Assembly: GCA_012728415.1 (NCBI GenBank)
Contig: JAAYFD010000057.1
Location: forward strand, 62,001-126,000
Direction: 5' to 3'
Source: Gammaproteobacteria bacterium
GTDB taxonomy: Bacteria; Pseudomonadota; Gammaproteobacteria; Pseudomonadales; Pseudomonadaceae
DNA: 64,000 bases
Positions 1-12,270 of the stretch are shown piece by piece. The notes beneath the pieces are model-generated. The model was not told the origin of the DNA, did no database searches, and worked only from the letters and a program-made list of their open reading frames with translations. A program made the position numbers and the translations under genes. Every line of letters begins with the position of its first letter. Within the stretch, counting starts at the first letter, position 1.

Positions 1-827
1 AAGTGGCTGCTGTTAAGGCTCCTGGCTTTGGTGACCGTCGCAAGGCCATGCTGCAGGATATTGCCATCCTGACCGGTGGTACCGTGATTTCCGAAGAAGT
101 CGGCCTGAGCCTGGACACCACCACCCTGGAGCACCTGGGTAACGCCAAGCGTGTGGTTCTGGATAAGGACAACACCACCATCATTGACGGTGCTGGCGAG
201 CAGGCGGATATCGAAGGCCGTGTGGCCCAGATTCGCAAGCAAATCGAAGATACCACCTCTGATTACGACAAAGAGAAGCTGCAGGAGCGTCTGGCCAAAC
301 TGGCTGGCGGTGTTGCAGTCATCAAGGTAGGTGCTGCTACTGAAGTCGAGATGAAAGAGAAAAAAGCCCGCGTTGAAGATGCGCTGCATGCAACCCGTGC
401 TGCCGTTGAAGAAGGCGTGGTACCTGGCGGCGGTGTTGCACTGATCCGTGCGCTGCTGGCCATCTCCGATCTGAAAGGTGACAACGAAGACCAGAACGTG
501 GGTATTGCCCTGCTGCGTCGTGCCGTTGAGGCCCCGCTGCGTCAGATTGTCTCCAACGCTGGCGACGAAGCCAGTGTCGTGGTTGAAAAGGTCAAGCAGG
601 GTGAAGGCAACTATGGCTACAACGCCGCTACCGGCGAGTACGGTGACATGATTGCCATGGGCATCCTGGATCCGGCCAAGGTTACCCGTTCTGCGTTGCA
701 GGCAGCTGCTTCCATTGGTGGCCTGATGATCACCACCGAAGCCATGATTGCCGAAGTCAAGGACGAGTCCGCAGCCCCGGCGGCAATGCCTGATATGGGC
801 GGCATGGGTGGCATGGGCATGATGTAG
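1..827 (+). CDS. groEL: Chaperonin GroEL, C-terminal part (5' end outside window)
   Basis: The reading frame is open at the left edge, so only about the last 275 residues are present. They cover the end of the apical domain ([10 protein letters not shown]), the intermediate domain and the equatorial ATPase segment ([14 protein letters not shown]), and end in the Gly-Met-rich tail GGMGGMGMM typical of GroEL. GroEL forms the double-ring cytosolic chaperonin that folds proteins with GroES, whose gene would lie just left of the window. A strong hairpin terminator follows the stop. Identification is secure. The GTG near base 3 is an internal valine codon, not a start. Confidence 0.97.
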   Translation, partial: VAAVKAPGFGDRRKAMLQDIAILTGGTVISEEVGLSLDTTTLEHLGNAKRVVLDKDNTTIIDGAGEQADIEGRVAQIRKQIEDTTSDYDKEKLQERLAKLAGGVAVIKVGAATEVEMKEKKARVEDALHATRAAVEEGVVPGGGVALIRALLAISDLKGDNEDQNVGIALLRRAVEAPLRQIVSNAGDEASVVVEKVKQGEGNYGYNAATGEYGDMIAMGILDPAKVTRSALQAAASIGGLMITTEAMIAEVKDESAAPAAMPDMGGMGGMGMM

Positions 828-850
828 TCGTCCTGCTCCTGTAGCACACA

Positions 851-883
851 GCCGCGCTCCGGAAAGGGGCGCGGCTTTTTTTT
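851..883 (+). terminator. Intrinsic terminator of groEL
   Basis: GCCGCGC and GCGCGGC form a GC-rich stem around a TCCGGAAAGGG loop and are followed by an eight-T run, 24 nt after the groEL stop. This is a classic rho-independent terminator. Confidence 0.9.
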
Positions 884-1025
884 ACCTGCAGGCTTGTGGG
901 GTCTGACAGTACCCGGCTGCGCGCAGGATGGCTGCTTTTCTGCAGCAGGAGGCTGTGCCCGAAGCTACACAAACTGTCACTCTGCGCGTGGCGCAGAGAA
1001 GCCTTTTGCTTGTTGGCAGTGCATG

Positions 1026-2294
1026 TTAGTGCGCAATTTTGGTACGTAAAACGGCTGCTTCGCTGCGAAGGGCCTCAAGCAGGCGTTCCGAGGCATAGCC
1101 GTCTTGGGGCAAGTCGTGCTGCTTTTGAAAGCCGCGAATTGCTTTACGGGTGTTAACGCCAATAATGCCATCGGCCGTGCCGGTAGCCAGTCCGAGCTCA
1201 TTGAGCAAGTGTTGCAGTTCCAGCCGCTCACTACGGCTCAAGGGACGGTCCTCGGTTGGCCAGCGCTGGAGACTGAAGTGCTCACCCTGCAAGCCATTGG
1301 CCAGCAGGCCAACAGCTAGTGCATAAGCAGTGGAATTGTTGTAGCGCAGAATGCTGCGGAAATTGTCAAGCTGCAGATAGGCAGGACCGCGGTAGCCGGC
1401 CGGCAGAAAAATGCTGGCTTGCAGTTGCAGTTGGTCTTTGTTCAGTGCAGTCGGTTGTCGCAGCTGTACACCTAGCTCTAGCCACTGGGCCAGGCTTTTA
1501 CGGTGCTCGCCATCAGCCAGGGCGTGATCGAACAGGGTCGGAAGCTGTACTTCGTAACCCCAGCCTGCATCGGCCTGCCAGCCCGAATTATTCAGGTAGT
1601 TGGCGGCAGAAGCCAGGGCATCAGCGCTGGAATTCCAGATGTCACGCTTGCCGTTACCGTCAAAGTCGACTGCATGTTCCAGGTAAGTGGTTGGCATGAA
1701 CTGTGTTTGACCCATGGCGCCAGCCCAGGAGCCAACCATCGAACGGCTGCTGATGTCACCATTTTGTAGAATGCGCAGTGCGGCCATCAACTGGTCTTCC
1801 CAGAATGCTGCCCGGCGTCCATGCCAAGCCAGGGTGGCCAGTGACCGGATGATGTTTTTGTCGCCCATCTGCCGACCAAAATTGCTTTCCATGCCCCAGA
1901 TGGCAACCAGCACATAGCGATCAACACCATAGCGTTTTTCTATGCTGTCCAGTGTCCGCTTGTGCTCGGCCAGCAGAGCCTTGCCGCGGGCAATACGCCA
2001 AGAAGAAAGTGCACCCTTAAGGTACTGCCAGACAGGCCGGGTGAACTCAGGCTGGCTTTCATCCGCCCGGATAATCGATGAGTCCGGGGTAAGGCCGGTA
2101 AACGCCTGTTCCAGCACCCAGCCCTCAATACCGGCGTTACGGGCTTTGTGAGTAAAAGCCTCCAGCCATTGCTCAAAGGGTGCCGACTGCTCGGCAGCAA
2201 GCGCTTCGGCGGCATCTGCGGGCGCTGTCAGCAGAGGAGCAGGCAAGGTCAGTCCGATCAGGACAGCGGCAGCAAGTGATGGCAGTTTGGGCAT
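1026..2294 (-). CDS. Lytic murein transglycosylase, MltB type with peptidoglycan-binding domain
   Basis: Predicted periplasmic enzyme that cleaves the MurNAc-GlcNAc bond of peptidoglycan to leave 1,6-anhydro-MurNAc ends. The chosen start gives a 422-residue protein beginning MPKLPSLAAAV, a typical Sec signal peptide with an AADA-type processing region; an upstream ATG would add 29 residues unlike a signal sequence. The SLT/MltB domain carries the catalytic glutamate in WGMESNFG and the substrate motif GAMGQTQFMP. The C-terminal 60 residues (LGLATGTADGIIGVNTRKA) are a PG_binding_1 domain. No lipobox cysteine is seen, so this is a soluble rather than lipoprotein form. Which Pseudomonas paralogue it matches is not decided. 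Confidence 0.88.
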   Translation of the reverse strand: MPKLPSLAAAVLIGLTLPAPLLTAPADAAEALAAEQSAPFEQWLEAFTHKARNAGIEGWVLEQAFTGLTPDSSIIRADESQPEFTRPVWQYLKGALSSWRIARGKALLAEHKRTLDSIEKRYGVDRYVLVAIWGMESNFGRQMGDKNIIRSLATLAWHGRRAAFWEDQLMAALRILQNGDISSRSMVGSWAGAMGQTQFMPTTYLEHAVDFDGNGKRDIWNSSADALASAANYLNNSGWQADAGWGYEVQLPTLFDHALADGEHRKSLAQWLELGVQLRQPTALNKDQLQLQASIFLPAGYRGPAYLQLDNFRSILRYNNSTAYALAVGLLANGLQGEHFSLQRWPTEDRPLSRSERLELQHLLNELGLATGTADGIIGVNTRKAIRGFQKQHDLPQDGYASERLLEALRSEAAVLRTKIAH

Positions 2295-2707
2295 GGCTCG
2301 GGTTCCGTAAATATATGACGGCAAGTCTAACATTTTCCGCCATGTTCTCGTCAGCAGATGATGCTTGAACAGGGGCGGCACCTGTTTGGCTTACAGCCAG
2401 GCCCAGTGCAGAAAGATCCGGAGTATACGCAAAGCATGATGATAGTCGGCCATTCCTGGTTTTGTTCAAACTTGTACTTTGCATGCATCTATATGCTGGC
2501 TCAGCATTGCATAGAGTATCATTTCGCACTTGGTTCAGTGGGGGCGGAGCCCTGCGGGGTGGGAAGCCTGTATCTGGGTTGCGTGTTGGTCTGGATGACG
2601 GGTTTTGAGTGTGCCAGTTCTGTATAGGCTTTTTAAACTGAAAAACTGTAGCGCAGACAGCAAATTGCCGGGCAAGCCCGGCAATTCTGGTGTGCAGCAG
2701 AAGCGGA
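2295..2707. other. Intergenic region between the transglycosylase gene and ettA
   Basis: About 410 bases without a convincing gene. It must hold the leftward promoter of the transglycosylase gene and, at its right end, the ettA terminator hairpin. ORFs drawn through it lack homology features and cross gene boundaries. I see no repeat shared with other parts of the window. Confidence 0.6.
2663..2686 (-). terminator. Hairpin downstream of ettA
   Basis: A perfect 10-bp inverted repeat (AATTGCCGGG / CCCGGCAATT) with a four-base loop lies 22 nt beyond the ettA stop on the leftward strand. A T-run occurs only about 20 nt further on, so termination strength is uncertain. Confidence 0.6.
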
Positions 2708-4372
<1,665 letters not shown>

Positions 4373-4486
4373 GGAAAACCTAAAATCAGAGGTCAATGGA
4401 AAGCGGAATGACCCGCAGGCAAATGACGGGTATTTTAGCCTGAAACAAGGGTTGTGTGTAACAGGGTGAAATGTGACAGTTTCCGG

Positions 4487-4603
4487 CAAGAGCGGCTTTA
4501 GCTGCATCCAGGCTGGGCGCAATCTTGCAGGAGCGGCTTCAGTCGCGACCTGTAGTTGCCAGGTTCAGGGTGTTGGTCGCCACTAATCAGTGGCGCGTAC
4601 AGG
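4487..4603. repeat. REP/BIME-like palindromic repeat cluster
   Basis: Three related units lie in the ettA upstream region: a degenerate AGCGGCTTTAGCTGC at 4490-4504, a full GCAGGAGCGGCTTCAGTCGC at 4527-4546, and a GTCGCCACTAATCAGTGGCG variant near 4576-4595 followed by GTACAGG. The same word families recur at 34564-34672 and 50352-50427. They resemble the REP sequences of pseudomonads. Confidence 0.75.
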
Positions 4604-4696
4604 AAGTGGCTTGTGCAGGGGCGTCCGGTGGTGCCATGCGGTGTAGCAAGCTTCCGCTCCAAAGGCCTGGTACAAAGCCGCCTTTGCAGAACAGGA

Positions 4697-4718
4697 AAAC
4701 CCGGCCAGAGCCGGGTTT
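4697..4718 (-). terminator. Terminator hairpin downstream of glyA
   Basis: AAACCCGG and CCGGGTTT form a perfect 8-bp stem with a six-base loop, 54 nt past the glyA stop on the leftward strand. The stem ends in TTT followed by TCC, a short U-tract. Confidence 0.65.
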
Positions 4719-4772
4719 CAGGTAGCAGGCCAGCCCCGCCGCAAGGCAGGTGCTGGTCAAGCAGTCAAAGGA

Positions 4773-6026
<1,254 letters not shown>

Positions 6027-6443
6027 GGCGGTCCTCTGAGGGTGACAAGGCTGTGCACGGCACTTCTTGTGCCTACGCAATGACAAGGGACAGGATTCTA
6101 CCTGATTTGAACGCAAGTGGCACATGAAAGCCACTCAGTTGCCAGACGAAATTTATTCAGGCCGGGCAATGGTACGAAATGTACCAACTCCTTGCGACAG
6201 GATGGCTTCTGTGCGGGGCTGTGGCGGCTGGGGCCTGTTCCTGCAGGCGCGGCGCGATCGGGCGTTAATGCAGCGCTTCGGTATCAAGCACCGGGTGTTT
6301 TTCTCTAAAGGCGGAAGGCTTGCCCATCACTGCCCGTCGAGGTTTGCGTACGAGGCTTGCGCAAATCCGGCACATCACCGGTTGCAGCCTGAGAAACGGG
6401 AGGCTTGGCCCTGGGAACATTGGCTGCCAGGGCGGAGAAGCAG
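6027..6443. other. Intergenic region between glyA and dsbB
   Basis: About 415 bases with the glyA upstream region on the left and the dsbB 3' flank on the right. A GCCCTGG/CCAGGGC hairpin at 6408-6433 lies just past the dsbB stop on the leftward strand but lacks a U-tract. A rightward ORF here overlaps dsbB antisense and has no recognisable domain, so I do not call it. Confidence 0.55.
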
Positions 6444-6932
6444 TCATGCTTTGCGCAACAGCCACAGGCTCCAGAGCAGCATCAGAACAAAACTGATCAT
6501 GCTCATTTCAGCAATGTTCAGGCCAAGCAGAGTCCAGCCCCGTTCGGCGCAGTCGGACGAACCGTGCAGCATTTTCATGATGACATCCTTCAGCGGGAAG
6601 ACCTCTAGCATGAACTCCAGGGGGGGCAGGCATTCGGGTAGCTGGTCCTTGGGCAGGTGTTGTAGCCAGAGCTGCCGGCCAGCAGTGGCAATGCCGCCCG
6701 CAGCAGTCAGCAACAACAGGCTGGCATAGATACGACGGCCGGTAGTTTGGGGGTTGTGCAGAAAAGCCAGCAGGGCAATGGTGCCAAACAGCACGACTTC
6801 GGCGCGTTGTACGTAACACAGTGGGCAAGGCTCAAGTCCCAGACCGTGCTGCAAGTAAAGTGCCACCAACATCAGTACCGAGCAGCCGGCAAAGGCCAGA
6901 AAAAACATCAGGCGGGGTTGTAACAGGGGCAT
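6444..6932 (-). CDS. dsbB: Disulfide bond formation protein DsbB
   Basis: Inner-membrane quinone reductase that reoxidises periplasmic DsbA. The 162-residue product (start MPLLQPRLMF) has four hydrophobic helices and the two periplasmic cysteine pairs expected: C36-C39 in CPLC and C101/C128 in the second loop. The arginine after the first pair (QRAE) fits the quinone-binding region. An upstream in-frame ATG would add 18 residues and is less like the family. It is divergent from hemC with about 230 bp between starts; dsbA is not in the window. Confidence 0.92.
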   Translation of the reverse strand: MPLLQPRLMFFLAFAGCSVLMLVALYLQHGLGLEPCPLCYVQRAEVVLFGTIALLAFLHNPQTTGRRIYASLLLLTAAGGIATAGRQLWLQHLPKDQLPECLPPLEFMLEVFPLKDVIMKMLHGSSDCAERGWTLLGLNIAEMSMISFVLMLLWSLWLLRKA

Positions 6933-7163
6933 GAGGGCTCCAGCAGAGGAAAATACAGGCGGCCATTTTTCTGCAAGCATCAGCATGAGTCAAGAAAACC
7001 CTGTGCAGCGGCCTGGTAAATACTATGGTTGTTTGTGGTGCTTGAAGTTGCAGGGCAGGGCGTACCGTACAAACATGGTGCAAATCAAGGGAAACTTGAT
7101 GACTGGCCTGCTATGATTGCAAATCAAACTGTTAAAACTCTGGATAAAGGCAAAAAACATATC

Positions 7164-8108
7164 ATGTCAGTCCGTGAAATCCGTATTGCTACCCGTAAAA
7201 GTGCTTTGGCCCTGTGGCAGGCTGAGCACGTCAAGGCCCGTCTGGAACAGGCGCACCCCGGTTTGCAGGTCACCCTGGTGCCTATGGTCAGTCGTGGCGA
7301 CCAGCTGCTGGACTCACCGCTGGCGAAAATTGGCGGCAAGGGCCTGTTCGTCAAGGAGCTTGAAGCTGCCATGCTCAATAACGAGGCGGATATTGCAGTG
7401 CACTCCATGAAAGATGTGCCGATGGAGTTTCCTGCAGGACTGGGGTTGTACTGCATCTGTGAGCGTGAAGACCCGCGTGATGCTTTTGTCTCAAATAATT
7501 ACGCCAGTCTCGATGAGCTGCCGCAGGGTAGCGTGGTTGGCACCTCCAGTTTGCGCCGTCAGGCCCAGCTGCTGGCCTTGCGGCCGGACCTGCAAATCCG
7601 CTTTTTGCGCGGCAACGTCAATACCCGTCTGGCCAAGCTGGATGCCGGTGAGTATGACGCCATTATCCTGGCTGCTGCAGGTTTGATCCGTCTTGGTTTT
7701 GCCGACCGTATTCGTAGCAGCCTCAGTCATGAAGACAGCCTGCCGGCAGGCGGGCAGGGCGCGGTGGGCATTGAGTGCCGCACGGCTGATAGTGAAATTC
7801 AGGCCCTGCTGCAGCCGCTGCAGCATGCCGACTCGGCTGACCGGGTCGTTGCTGAACGGGCCCTGAACCGGCACCTGAATGGTGGCTGCCAGGTTCCTAT
7901 CGCTTGCTATGCGGTACTGGAGGGCGACCAGCTGTGGCTGCGCGGGCTGGTTGGTCAACCTGATGGCACACTGATGCTGCGGGCAGAGGGCCGGGCGCCG
8001 CGCCAGGAAGCAGAGGCACTGGGTATCCGCGTAGCGGAAGACTTGCTGGCACAGGGTGCAGGTGAGATTCTCGCGCAAATTTATACCGATGGAACGCCGG
8101 GCCAGTAA
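7164..8108 (+). CDS. hemC: Hydroxymethylbilane synthase (porphobilinogen deaminase)
   Basis: Joins four porphobilinogen molecules into linear hydroxymethylbilane in heme synthesis. The 314-residue product starts [19 protein letters not shown], the family N-terminus, and the dipyrromethane cofactor cysteine is C242 in GGCQVPIAC, the same number as in E. coli. The upstream ORF extension is not family-like. It is the first gene of a four-gene run hemC-hemD-hemX-hemY with tight spacing (hemD starts 3 nt after the stop). A TATGAT at 7112-7117 may be a -10 element, but no good -35 accompanies it. Confidence 0.96.
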   Translation: MSVREIRIATRKSALALWQAEHVKARLEQAHPGLQVTLVPMVSRGDQLLDSPLAKIGGKGLFVKELEAAMLNNEADIAVHSMKDVPMEFPAGLGLYCICEREDPRDAFVSNNYASLDELPQGSVVGTSSLRRQAQLLALRPDLQIRFLRGNVNTRLAKLDAGEYDAIILAAAGLIRLGFADRIRSSLSHEDSLPAGGQGAVGIECRTADSEIQALLQPLQHADSADRVVAERALNRHLNGGCQVPIACYAVLEGDQLWLRGLVGQPDGTLMLRAEGRAPRQEAEALGIRVAEDLLAQGAGEILAQIYTDGTPGQ

Positions 8109-8110
8109 TC

Positions 8111-8881
8111 ATGTGTTCATGGCGAGTGCTGATTACCCGGCCTGCGACAGAAAACACCGCATTGGCACAGTTGCTGTCCGAGCATGGCATCCATGCCCAT
8201 GGTTTGCCGCTACTGGACATGCAGGCGCTGCCGGAGACGCCGGAGCAGCGCAACTTGCTGCTCAATCTGGATCGTTACAGCACCATTGTAGTTGTCAGCA
8301 AGCCGGCGGCACGCTACGGCCTTGAACGGCTGGATCGCTATTGGCCACAGGTACCGCTCAGGCCGCGTTGGTTTACTGTTGGTGCCGCTACAGGTGCAAT
8401 TCTGGCGGACTATGGCTTGAATGTATGCTGGCCGACCAAGGGGGATGATAGTGAGGCTCTGCTGGCGCTGCCCGAGTTTGAGCAGTCGTTACAGCAGCCA
8501 AACCCCCGGGTTTTGGTGATGCGTGCTGATGTTGGTCGTGAGTTTTTGGCGCAAACCATGGCTGCGCGCGGTATTGCTGTGGACTTTTTGCCCCTTTACC
8601 GGCGTTTTTTGCCGGAATATTCTGAAGGGGCGTTGTTGCAGGCGGTCACTGGGCAGGGGTTGAACGGACTGGTCGTCAGCAGTGAGCAGGGTTTGCATAA
8701 CCTGGTCCGGCTGGCGGGGTCAGCCTGGTCGGCTTTGTGTCATTTGCCGCTCTTTGTACCCAGTTCACGAGTTGCACAGGCTGCTCGGGAGTCAGGTACC
8801 CTGCAGGTAATAAACTGCCAAGGTGCAAGTAACCAGGCCTTGCTGGCTGCACTTCAGCGTACGGTTCCGGCACAGCCTTAA
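8111..8881 (+). CDS. hemD: Uroporphyrinogen-III synthase
   Basis: Cyclises and inverts ring D of hydroxymethylbilane to give uroporphyrinogen III. The 256-residue product opens MCSWRVLITRPATEN, the conserved RPxxxN entry of the HemD fold, and later has VVSKPAARYG and VVSSEQGLHNL, the paired strand-loop motifs of the two lobes. The family is poorly conserved in sequence, so the context between hemC and hemX adds weight. Length is normal. Confidence 0.92.
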   Translation: MCSWRVLITRPATENTALAQLLSEHGIHAHGLPLLDMQALPETPEQRNLLLNLDRYSTIVVVSKPAARYGLERLDRYWPQVPLRPRWFTVGAATGAILADYGLNVCWPTKGDDSEALLALPEFEQSLQQPNPRVLVMRADVGREFLAQTMAARGIAVDFLPLYRRFLPEYSEGALLQAVTGQGLNGLVVSSEQGLHNLVRLAGSAWSALCHLPLFVPSSRVAQAARESGTLQVINCQGASNQALLAALQRTVPAQP

Positions 8882-8895
8882 TAGGACAAGTTAAG

Positions 8896-10248
8896 ATGAG
8901 CAAAGACAACAAACACAAGCGTACAGACAAAAAACCGAACCGGCAGGAAGAGGTTCTGCAGGACGAACAGGGCACTGTAGAGGCAGACCGGGAACAGGCA
9001 GTCGAACCGGCTGCAGCGCAGCAGGAGCAGGCTGTTGAGAGTGTGGCAGATGAAACTGCCGAGCCAGCCGATAAGTCAGCGGGTGCCCCTGAAAAGCCTG
9101 CTGATACCGAAACCGGTACGGCCAGAACGGACGGGAACGAGCGTGAAAAGCCCCAAAAAGCGGCGGCAGCGCAGCGGCCGGCAACGGCAGGTGGCGGCAA
9201 GGGGCTGTCTGTTTTGGCTTTGCTGGTAGCGCTGGCCAGTGCCGGAGCGACCGGCTGGATGTGGAGCCAGGGCCAGCAGGCAGTTGCACCGGCTCCGGTT
9301 GTAGAGCAGGCCGACCACAGTGCCGAACTGCAGGAGCAGGCGCAAAAATTGCAACAGCTGGCCCAGCAAGGGGCCGACTATCACAAACTGGTTGAAGCGC
9401 TGGAACAGCAGGTCAGTCAGCTTGCTGGCCAGGCTGACAGTCTGCCAAGAGCTGCCCAGTTGGCTGAAAACCAGCGTTTGCTGGTACAGCTGCAGAGTGC
9501 ACAGCAAGCCTTTACCAAGCGTTTTGAACAAGCATTCGGCAGCACCCGGCAAGATTGGCGCCTGGCCGAAGCCGAGCACCTGATGCGCATGGCACACCTG
9601 CGCCTGGCCGCCCTGCAAGACCTGAACAGTGCCCGGTACCTGCTGGAAGCAGCCGACCAGATTTTGTACGAGCAGGATGATCCGGCTGCGTTCGCCGCCC
9701 GTGAGGCGTTGGCACAGGCCCTGGCCGAAGTGCGCGCCGTGCCGAAGCTGGACCGTGCTGGCGTTTTCATGCGTTTGGGCGCACTGCAAAAACAGGTTGG
9801 CAAACTGGATCAGACCTTGCCCGGTTACAGCGGTGGCGCCAGTGACACGGGCAGCATTGACTGGAACAAACTGCTGGACAAGGCATCCAGCTATATCCGT
9901 CTGGATGTGAACAGCACGGCTGATGACATCAGGCCATTGCTGTCGAGCCAGCAGCTGACCCACATCCGCTTGGCAGTCAGCCTGAGCCTGGAACAGGCGC
10001 AGTGGGCTGCGCTGAATGGTCAGCAAGCCGTGTACGACCAGGCTGTGGCGCAGGGCATCGAACTCCTTGAGCGCTACTTTTCCGGTGATCACCAGGCTGC
10101 CGGCAGTATGCGCACCCAGCTGCAAGAATTGGCTGGCAGCAAGGTCAGCCAGTCAATGCCGGACATTAACCCGGCGCTGGTAGCTCTGCAGGGGTACATC
10201 CAGGAGCGTACCCTTGAGCGTCGTGCGCCAAAGGAGGAGCAGCAATGA
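8896..10248 (+). CDS. hemX: HemX family membrane protein of the heme operon
   Basis: 450-residue protein with a highly charged Glu/Ala/Gln-rich cytoplasmic N-terminus (about 1-100), one transmembrane helix at about 103-123 (LSVLALLVALASAGATG), then a periplasmic region that starts as coiled coil and continues as alpha-helical repeats. Databases often label this family uroporphyrinogen-III C-methyltransferase, but no SAM-binding methyltransferase motif is visible, so that name is not supported here. Its role in heme metabolism is inferred from the conserved hemCDXY order. It overlaps hemY by four bases (ATGA). Confidence 0.88.
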   Translation: MSKDNKHKRTDKKPNRQEEVLQDEQGTVEADREQAVEPAAAQQEQAVESVADETAEPADKSAGAPEKPADTETGTARTDGNEREKPQKAAAAQRPATAGGGKGLSVLALLVALASAGATGWMWSQGQQAVAPAPVVEQADHSAELQEQAQKLQQLAQQGADYHKLVEALEQQVSQLAGQADSLPRAAQLAENQRLLVQLQSAQQAFTKRFEQAFGSTRQDWRLAEAEHLMRMAHLRLAALQDLNSARYLLEAADQILYEQDDPAAFAAREALAQALAEVRAVPKLDRAGVFMRLGALQKQVGKLDQTLPGYSGGASDTGSIDWNKLLDKASSYIRLDVNSTADDIRPLLSSQQLTHIRLAVSLSLEQAQWAALNGQQAVYDQAVAQGIELLERYFSGDHQAAGSMRTQLQELAGSKVSQSMPDINPALVALQGYIQERTLERRAPKEEQQ

Positions 10249-11447
10249 AAAAGCGTACTTTCTTGCTGTTGCTGATAGCCATTCTGTTGGCTGCAGGGCT
10301 TGGCATGTTGATTGTTGAGCATCAGGGCTATGTACTGATTACCTGGAAAAACATCCGCTTTGAGACGACTTTCTGGGTGTTTTTGGCCTGTATTGCCGTT
10401 TTGCTGGCTGGTTTGTATTTTCTGCGTATGCTGGCTTGCGTCCTTTTGGGTTCGCTGGGGTGGGTCAATCCATGGTCGGCGCGCAATCGCAAGCGACGCC
10501 TGGATGAGGCGGTTGATGAAGGCATGATGGAGTATACGCGTGGCAACTGGCAGCCGGCTTTGCGTCAGTTGAGCTATGCGGCAAAAGCCAGCCCGCAGCC
10601 ATTGCCTTATATTCTGGCAGCGGCCCGTGCGGCCGAAAAGCTGCAGCAGCACGGAGTGGCAGACCAGCTGCTGGAAGATGCCCGCCGCCGTTTGCCGGAG
10701 AACGACTTGGCTATCGTACTGTGTCAGGCTGAGCTGCATCAGCAGCGCGGCCATGAACAGCAGGCGCAAGAATTGTTGCAAAAAGCATATTGGCGTGATA
10801 CGGAAAATCCTGAACTGATTGAGCGGCTGTACCGCATATTGCTGGCCAATGGTGACTGGGGGGGCCTGGTTGGCTTGGTGCCCGACCTGTACAAGGTCAA
10901 ATCCTTGACCGAAAGCGAGGTCAAGGCGCTGGAACTGCGTGCCTGGCAGGGCCGCTTGCACGAAGCGGCCGATTTGCAAGAGCTGAACAAGGTGTGGAAT
11001 ACCCTGTCGTCCACCCTGCACCGCAACCCGCAGATCGTACTGGCATATTGCAGCCGGCTGATTACGCTGGGTCATGCCACTGATGCCGAGGGGCTGTTGC
11101 GTCAGCAACTGGAGCAAAAGGTGGACGTGGCCTTGCTGCAGGCTTACGCCCAGATTCCACATGTCAATCCGGAGCGTGCCCTGCAGGCTGCCGAGGGCTG
11201 GCTGCAACAGGTATCAGGCGATGCCATGGCCCTGTTTGCTGCTGGACGCTTGGCTGTACAGGCGCGCCAGTGGGCCAAGGCGCGCGATTATTATCGTGGC
11301 AGCCTGGAGCTGCAACCGACACCACAGGTCTATGCAGAGCTGGCCCGCTTGCTTAACCAGATGGGCGACTACAAGAGCGGCAACGAGCTGCTGTCCAGCG
11401 GCATTCGTTTGCTGGAAGAGCAAGCCGGCCCGGTTGCCGGGCGTTAG
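10245..11447 (+). CDS. hemY: HemY protein, membrane-anchored TPR-type
   Basis: 400-residue protein with two N-terminal transmembrane helices (about 4-21 and 42-66) and a long alpha-helical region with TPR-like repeats. It is the last gene of the heme operon and starts inside the hemX stop codon, implying translational coupling. Despite the shared symbol it is not the Bacillus protoporphyrinogen oxidase HemY; no FAD-binding motif is present. The precise role is not settled in the family. It runs into a terminator shared with convergent algR. Confidence 0.9.
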   Translation: MKKRTFLLLLIAILLAAGLGMLIVEHQGYVLITWKNIRFETTFWVFLACIAVLLAGLYFLRMLACVLLGSLGWVNPWSARNRKRRLDEAVDEGMMEYTRGNWQPALRQLSYAAKASPQPLPYILAAARAAEKLQQHGVADQLLEDARRRLPENDLAIVLCQAELHQQRGHEQQAQELLQKAYWRDTENPELIERLYRILLANGDWGGLVGLVPDLYKVKSLTESEVKALELRAWQGRLHEAADLQELNKVWNTLSSTLHRNPQIVLAYCSRLITLGHATDAEGLLRQQLEQKVDVALLQAYAQIPHVNPERALQAAEGWLQQVSGDAMALFAAGRLAVQARQWAKARDYYRGSLELQPTPQVYAELARLLNQMGDYKSGNELLSSGIRLLEEQAGPVAGR

Positions 11448-11501
11448 TGCTGCTGGCGGCAGGGAGTTGCTTCTTGCCGTCAGCAAAAACAGGGACATTG
11501 C

Positions 11502-11540
11502 AAAGCCCCAAAAGCTGCTGCCCGCAGCCTTTGGGGCTTT
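11502..11540. terminator. Bidirectional terminator between hemY and algR
   Basis: An 11-bp perfect outer stem AAAGCCCCAAA / TTTGGGGCTTT encloses an inner GCTGC/GCAGC stem. A-tract on one side and T-tract on the other let it serve both strands. Its right arm reaches the algR stop codon (11539-11541). Confidence 0.85.
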
Positions 11541-12270
11541 ATAGGCGCTGCATCAATTCGCGTACCTTGCTGACGTGCCTGCGGCTGACGTTAAGAGGTT
11601 CGGCAAGATGCTGTAAAAACAGCTGCTGCTGGCCACTTTCACTGCGCTCAAGGCGTTCAATGAATGTCTGGTTGACCAGTGTGCTGCGGTGGATGCGGAT
11701 GAGCAGGTCGGGAAACTCGGCTTCCAGGGCTTTCAGCGAATCGTCGATCAGGGTTTCACCGTTGCGATGGTGGATGGTGACATACTTATGCTCGGCCTGG
11801 AAATAGAAAATGTCGGCCAGTGCAATGCACTCAATGCCTTTGTGGGTTTTTGCGCTGATGTGGGTTCTGCCTGCAGGGCGTTCGGTTTTACCCTGTATAG
11901 GTGTGTGCCGCTGCAGTCGCGCTACCCGCTCCACTGCTTGCTGCAGAGCTTCCATTCTGACTGGCTTGACCAGATAGCCAAGGGCGTTCACGGCGAAAGC
12001 CGGCAGCGCAAACTCATCGTGAGCGGTACAGAAAATTATGGCCGGCGGGTTGGCCTGCTGATCCAGTGTGGCAGCTACCTCAAGGCCATCAAGTACAGGC
12101 ATCTGGATGTCCAGCAGCAAAATGTCAGGTTGCAGACGCTGACATAGCTCCAGGGCCTGTTGACCGTTGGCAGCTTGCTCGTCAAGCAGCTGGCAGTCAG
12201 GAAGCTGGTTTACCAGGCGGGCCAGGCGGTCACGGGCCAGCGGCTCGTCATCGGCGATCAGGACTTTCAT
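11539..12270 (-). CDS. algR: LytTR response regulator AlgR
   Basis: Two-component regulator that in Pseudomonas controls alginate, type IV pili and virulence genes. From MKVLIADDEP the protein is 243 residues: receiver domain with acidic pair DD7-8, phospho-acceptor D54 in LLLDIQMPVLDG and the conserved lysine in LVKPV, then a C-terminal LytTR DNA-binding domain (SLKALEAEFPDLLIRIHRST). A start nine codons upstream (12297) is possible; neither has a clear ribosome binding site, and the chosen one matches the family N-terminus. It overlaps the algZ end by about 23 nt. Confidence 0.92.
   Translation of the reverse strand: MKVLIADDEPLARDRLARLVNQLPDCQLLDEQAANGQQALELCQRLQPDILLLDIQMPVLDGLEVAATLDQQANPPAIIFCTAHDEFALPAFAVNALGYLVKPVRMEALQQAVERVARLQRHTPIQGKTERPAGRTHISAKTHKGIECIALADIFYFQAEHKYVTIHHRNGETLIDDSLKALEAEFPDLLIRIHRSTLVNQTFIERLERSESGQQQLFLQHLAEPLNVSRRHVSKVRELMQRL

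Larger units (their letters stand above)
4373..4772. other. Intergenic region between ettA and glyA
   Basis: A 400-base gap holding the REP-like cluster, the glyA terminator hairpin and, by position, the ettA promoter. No gene is supported. Confidence 0.6.

Noticed and set aside
6124-6729. 201-codon rightward ORF between glyA and dsbB
   Set aside because: Overlaps dsbB antisense and its product is low-complexity Arg/Ser-rich without a family signature.
8896-10248. HemX as uroporphyrinogen-III C-methyltransferase
   Set aside because: No SAM-binding motifs; the protein is a single-pass membrane protein with coiled coil. The enzyme name is a carried-over database label.
9076-11207. Two long leftward ORFs opposite hemX and hemY
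   Set aside because: They lie antisense to hemX/hemY, whose frames show proper membrane and TPR-like features and operon coupling.
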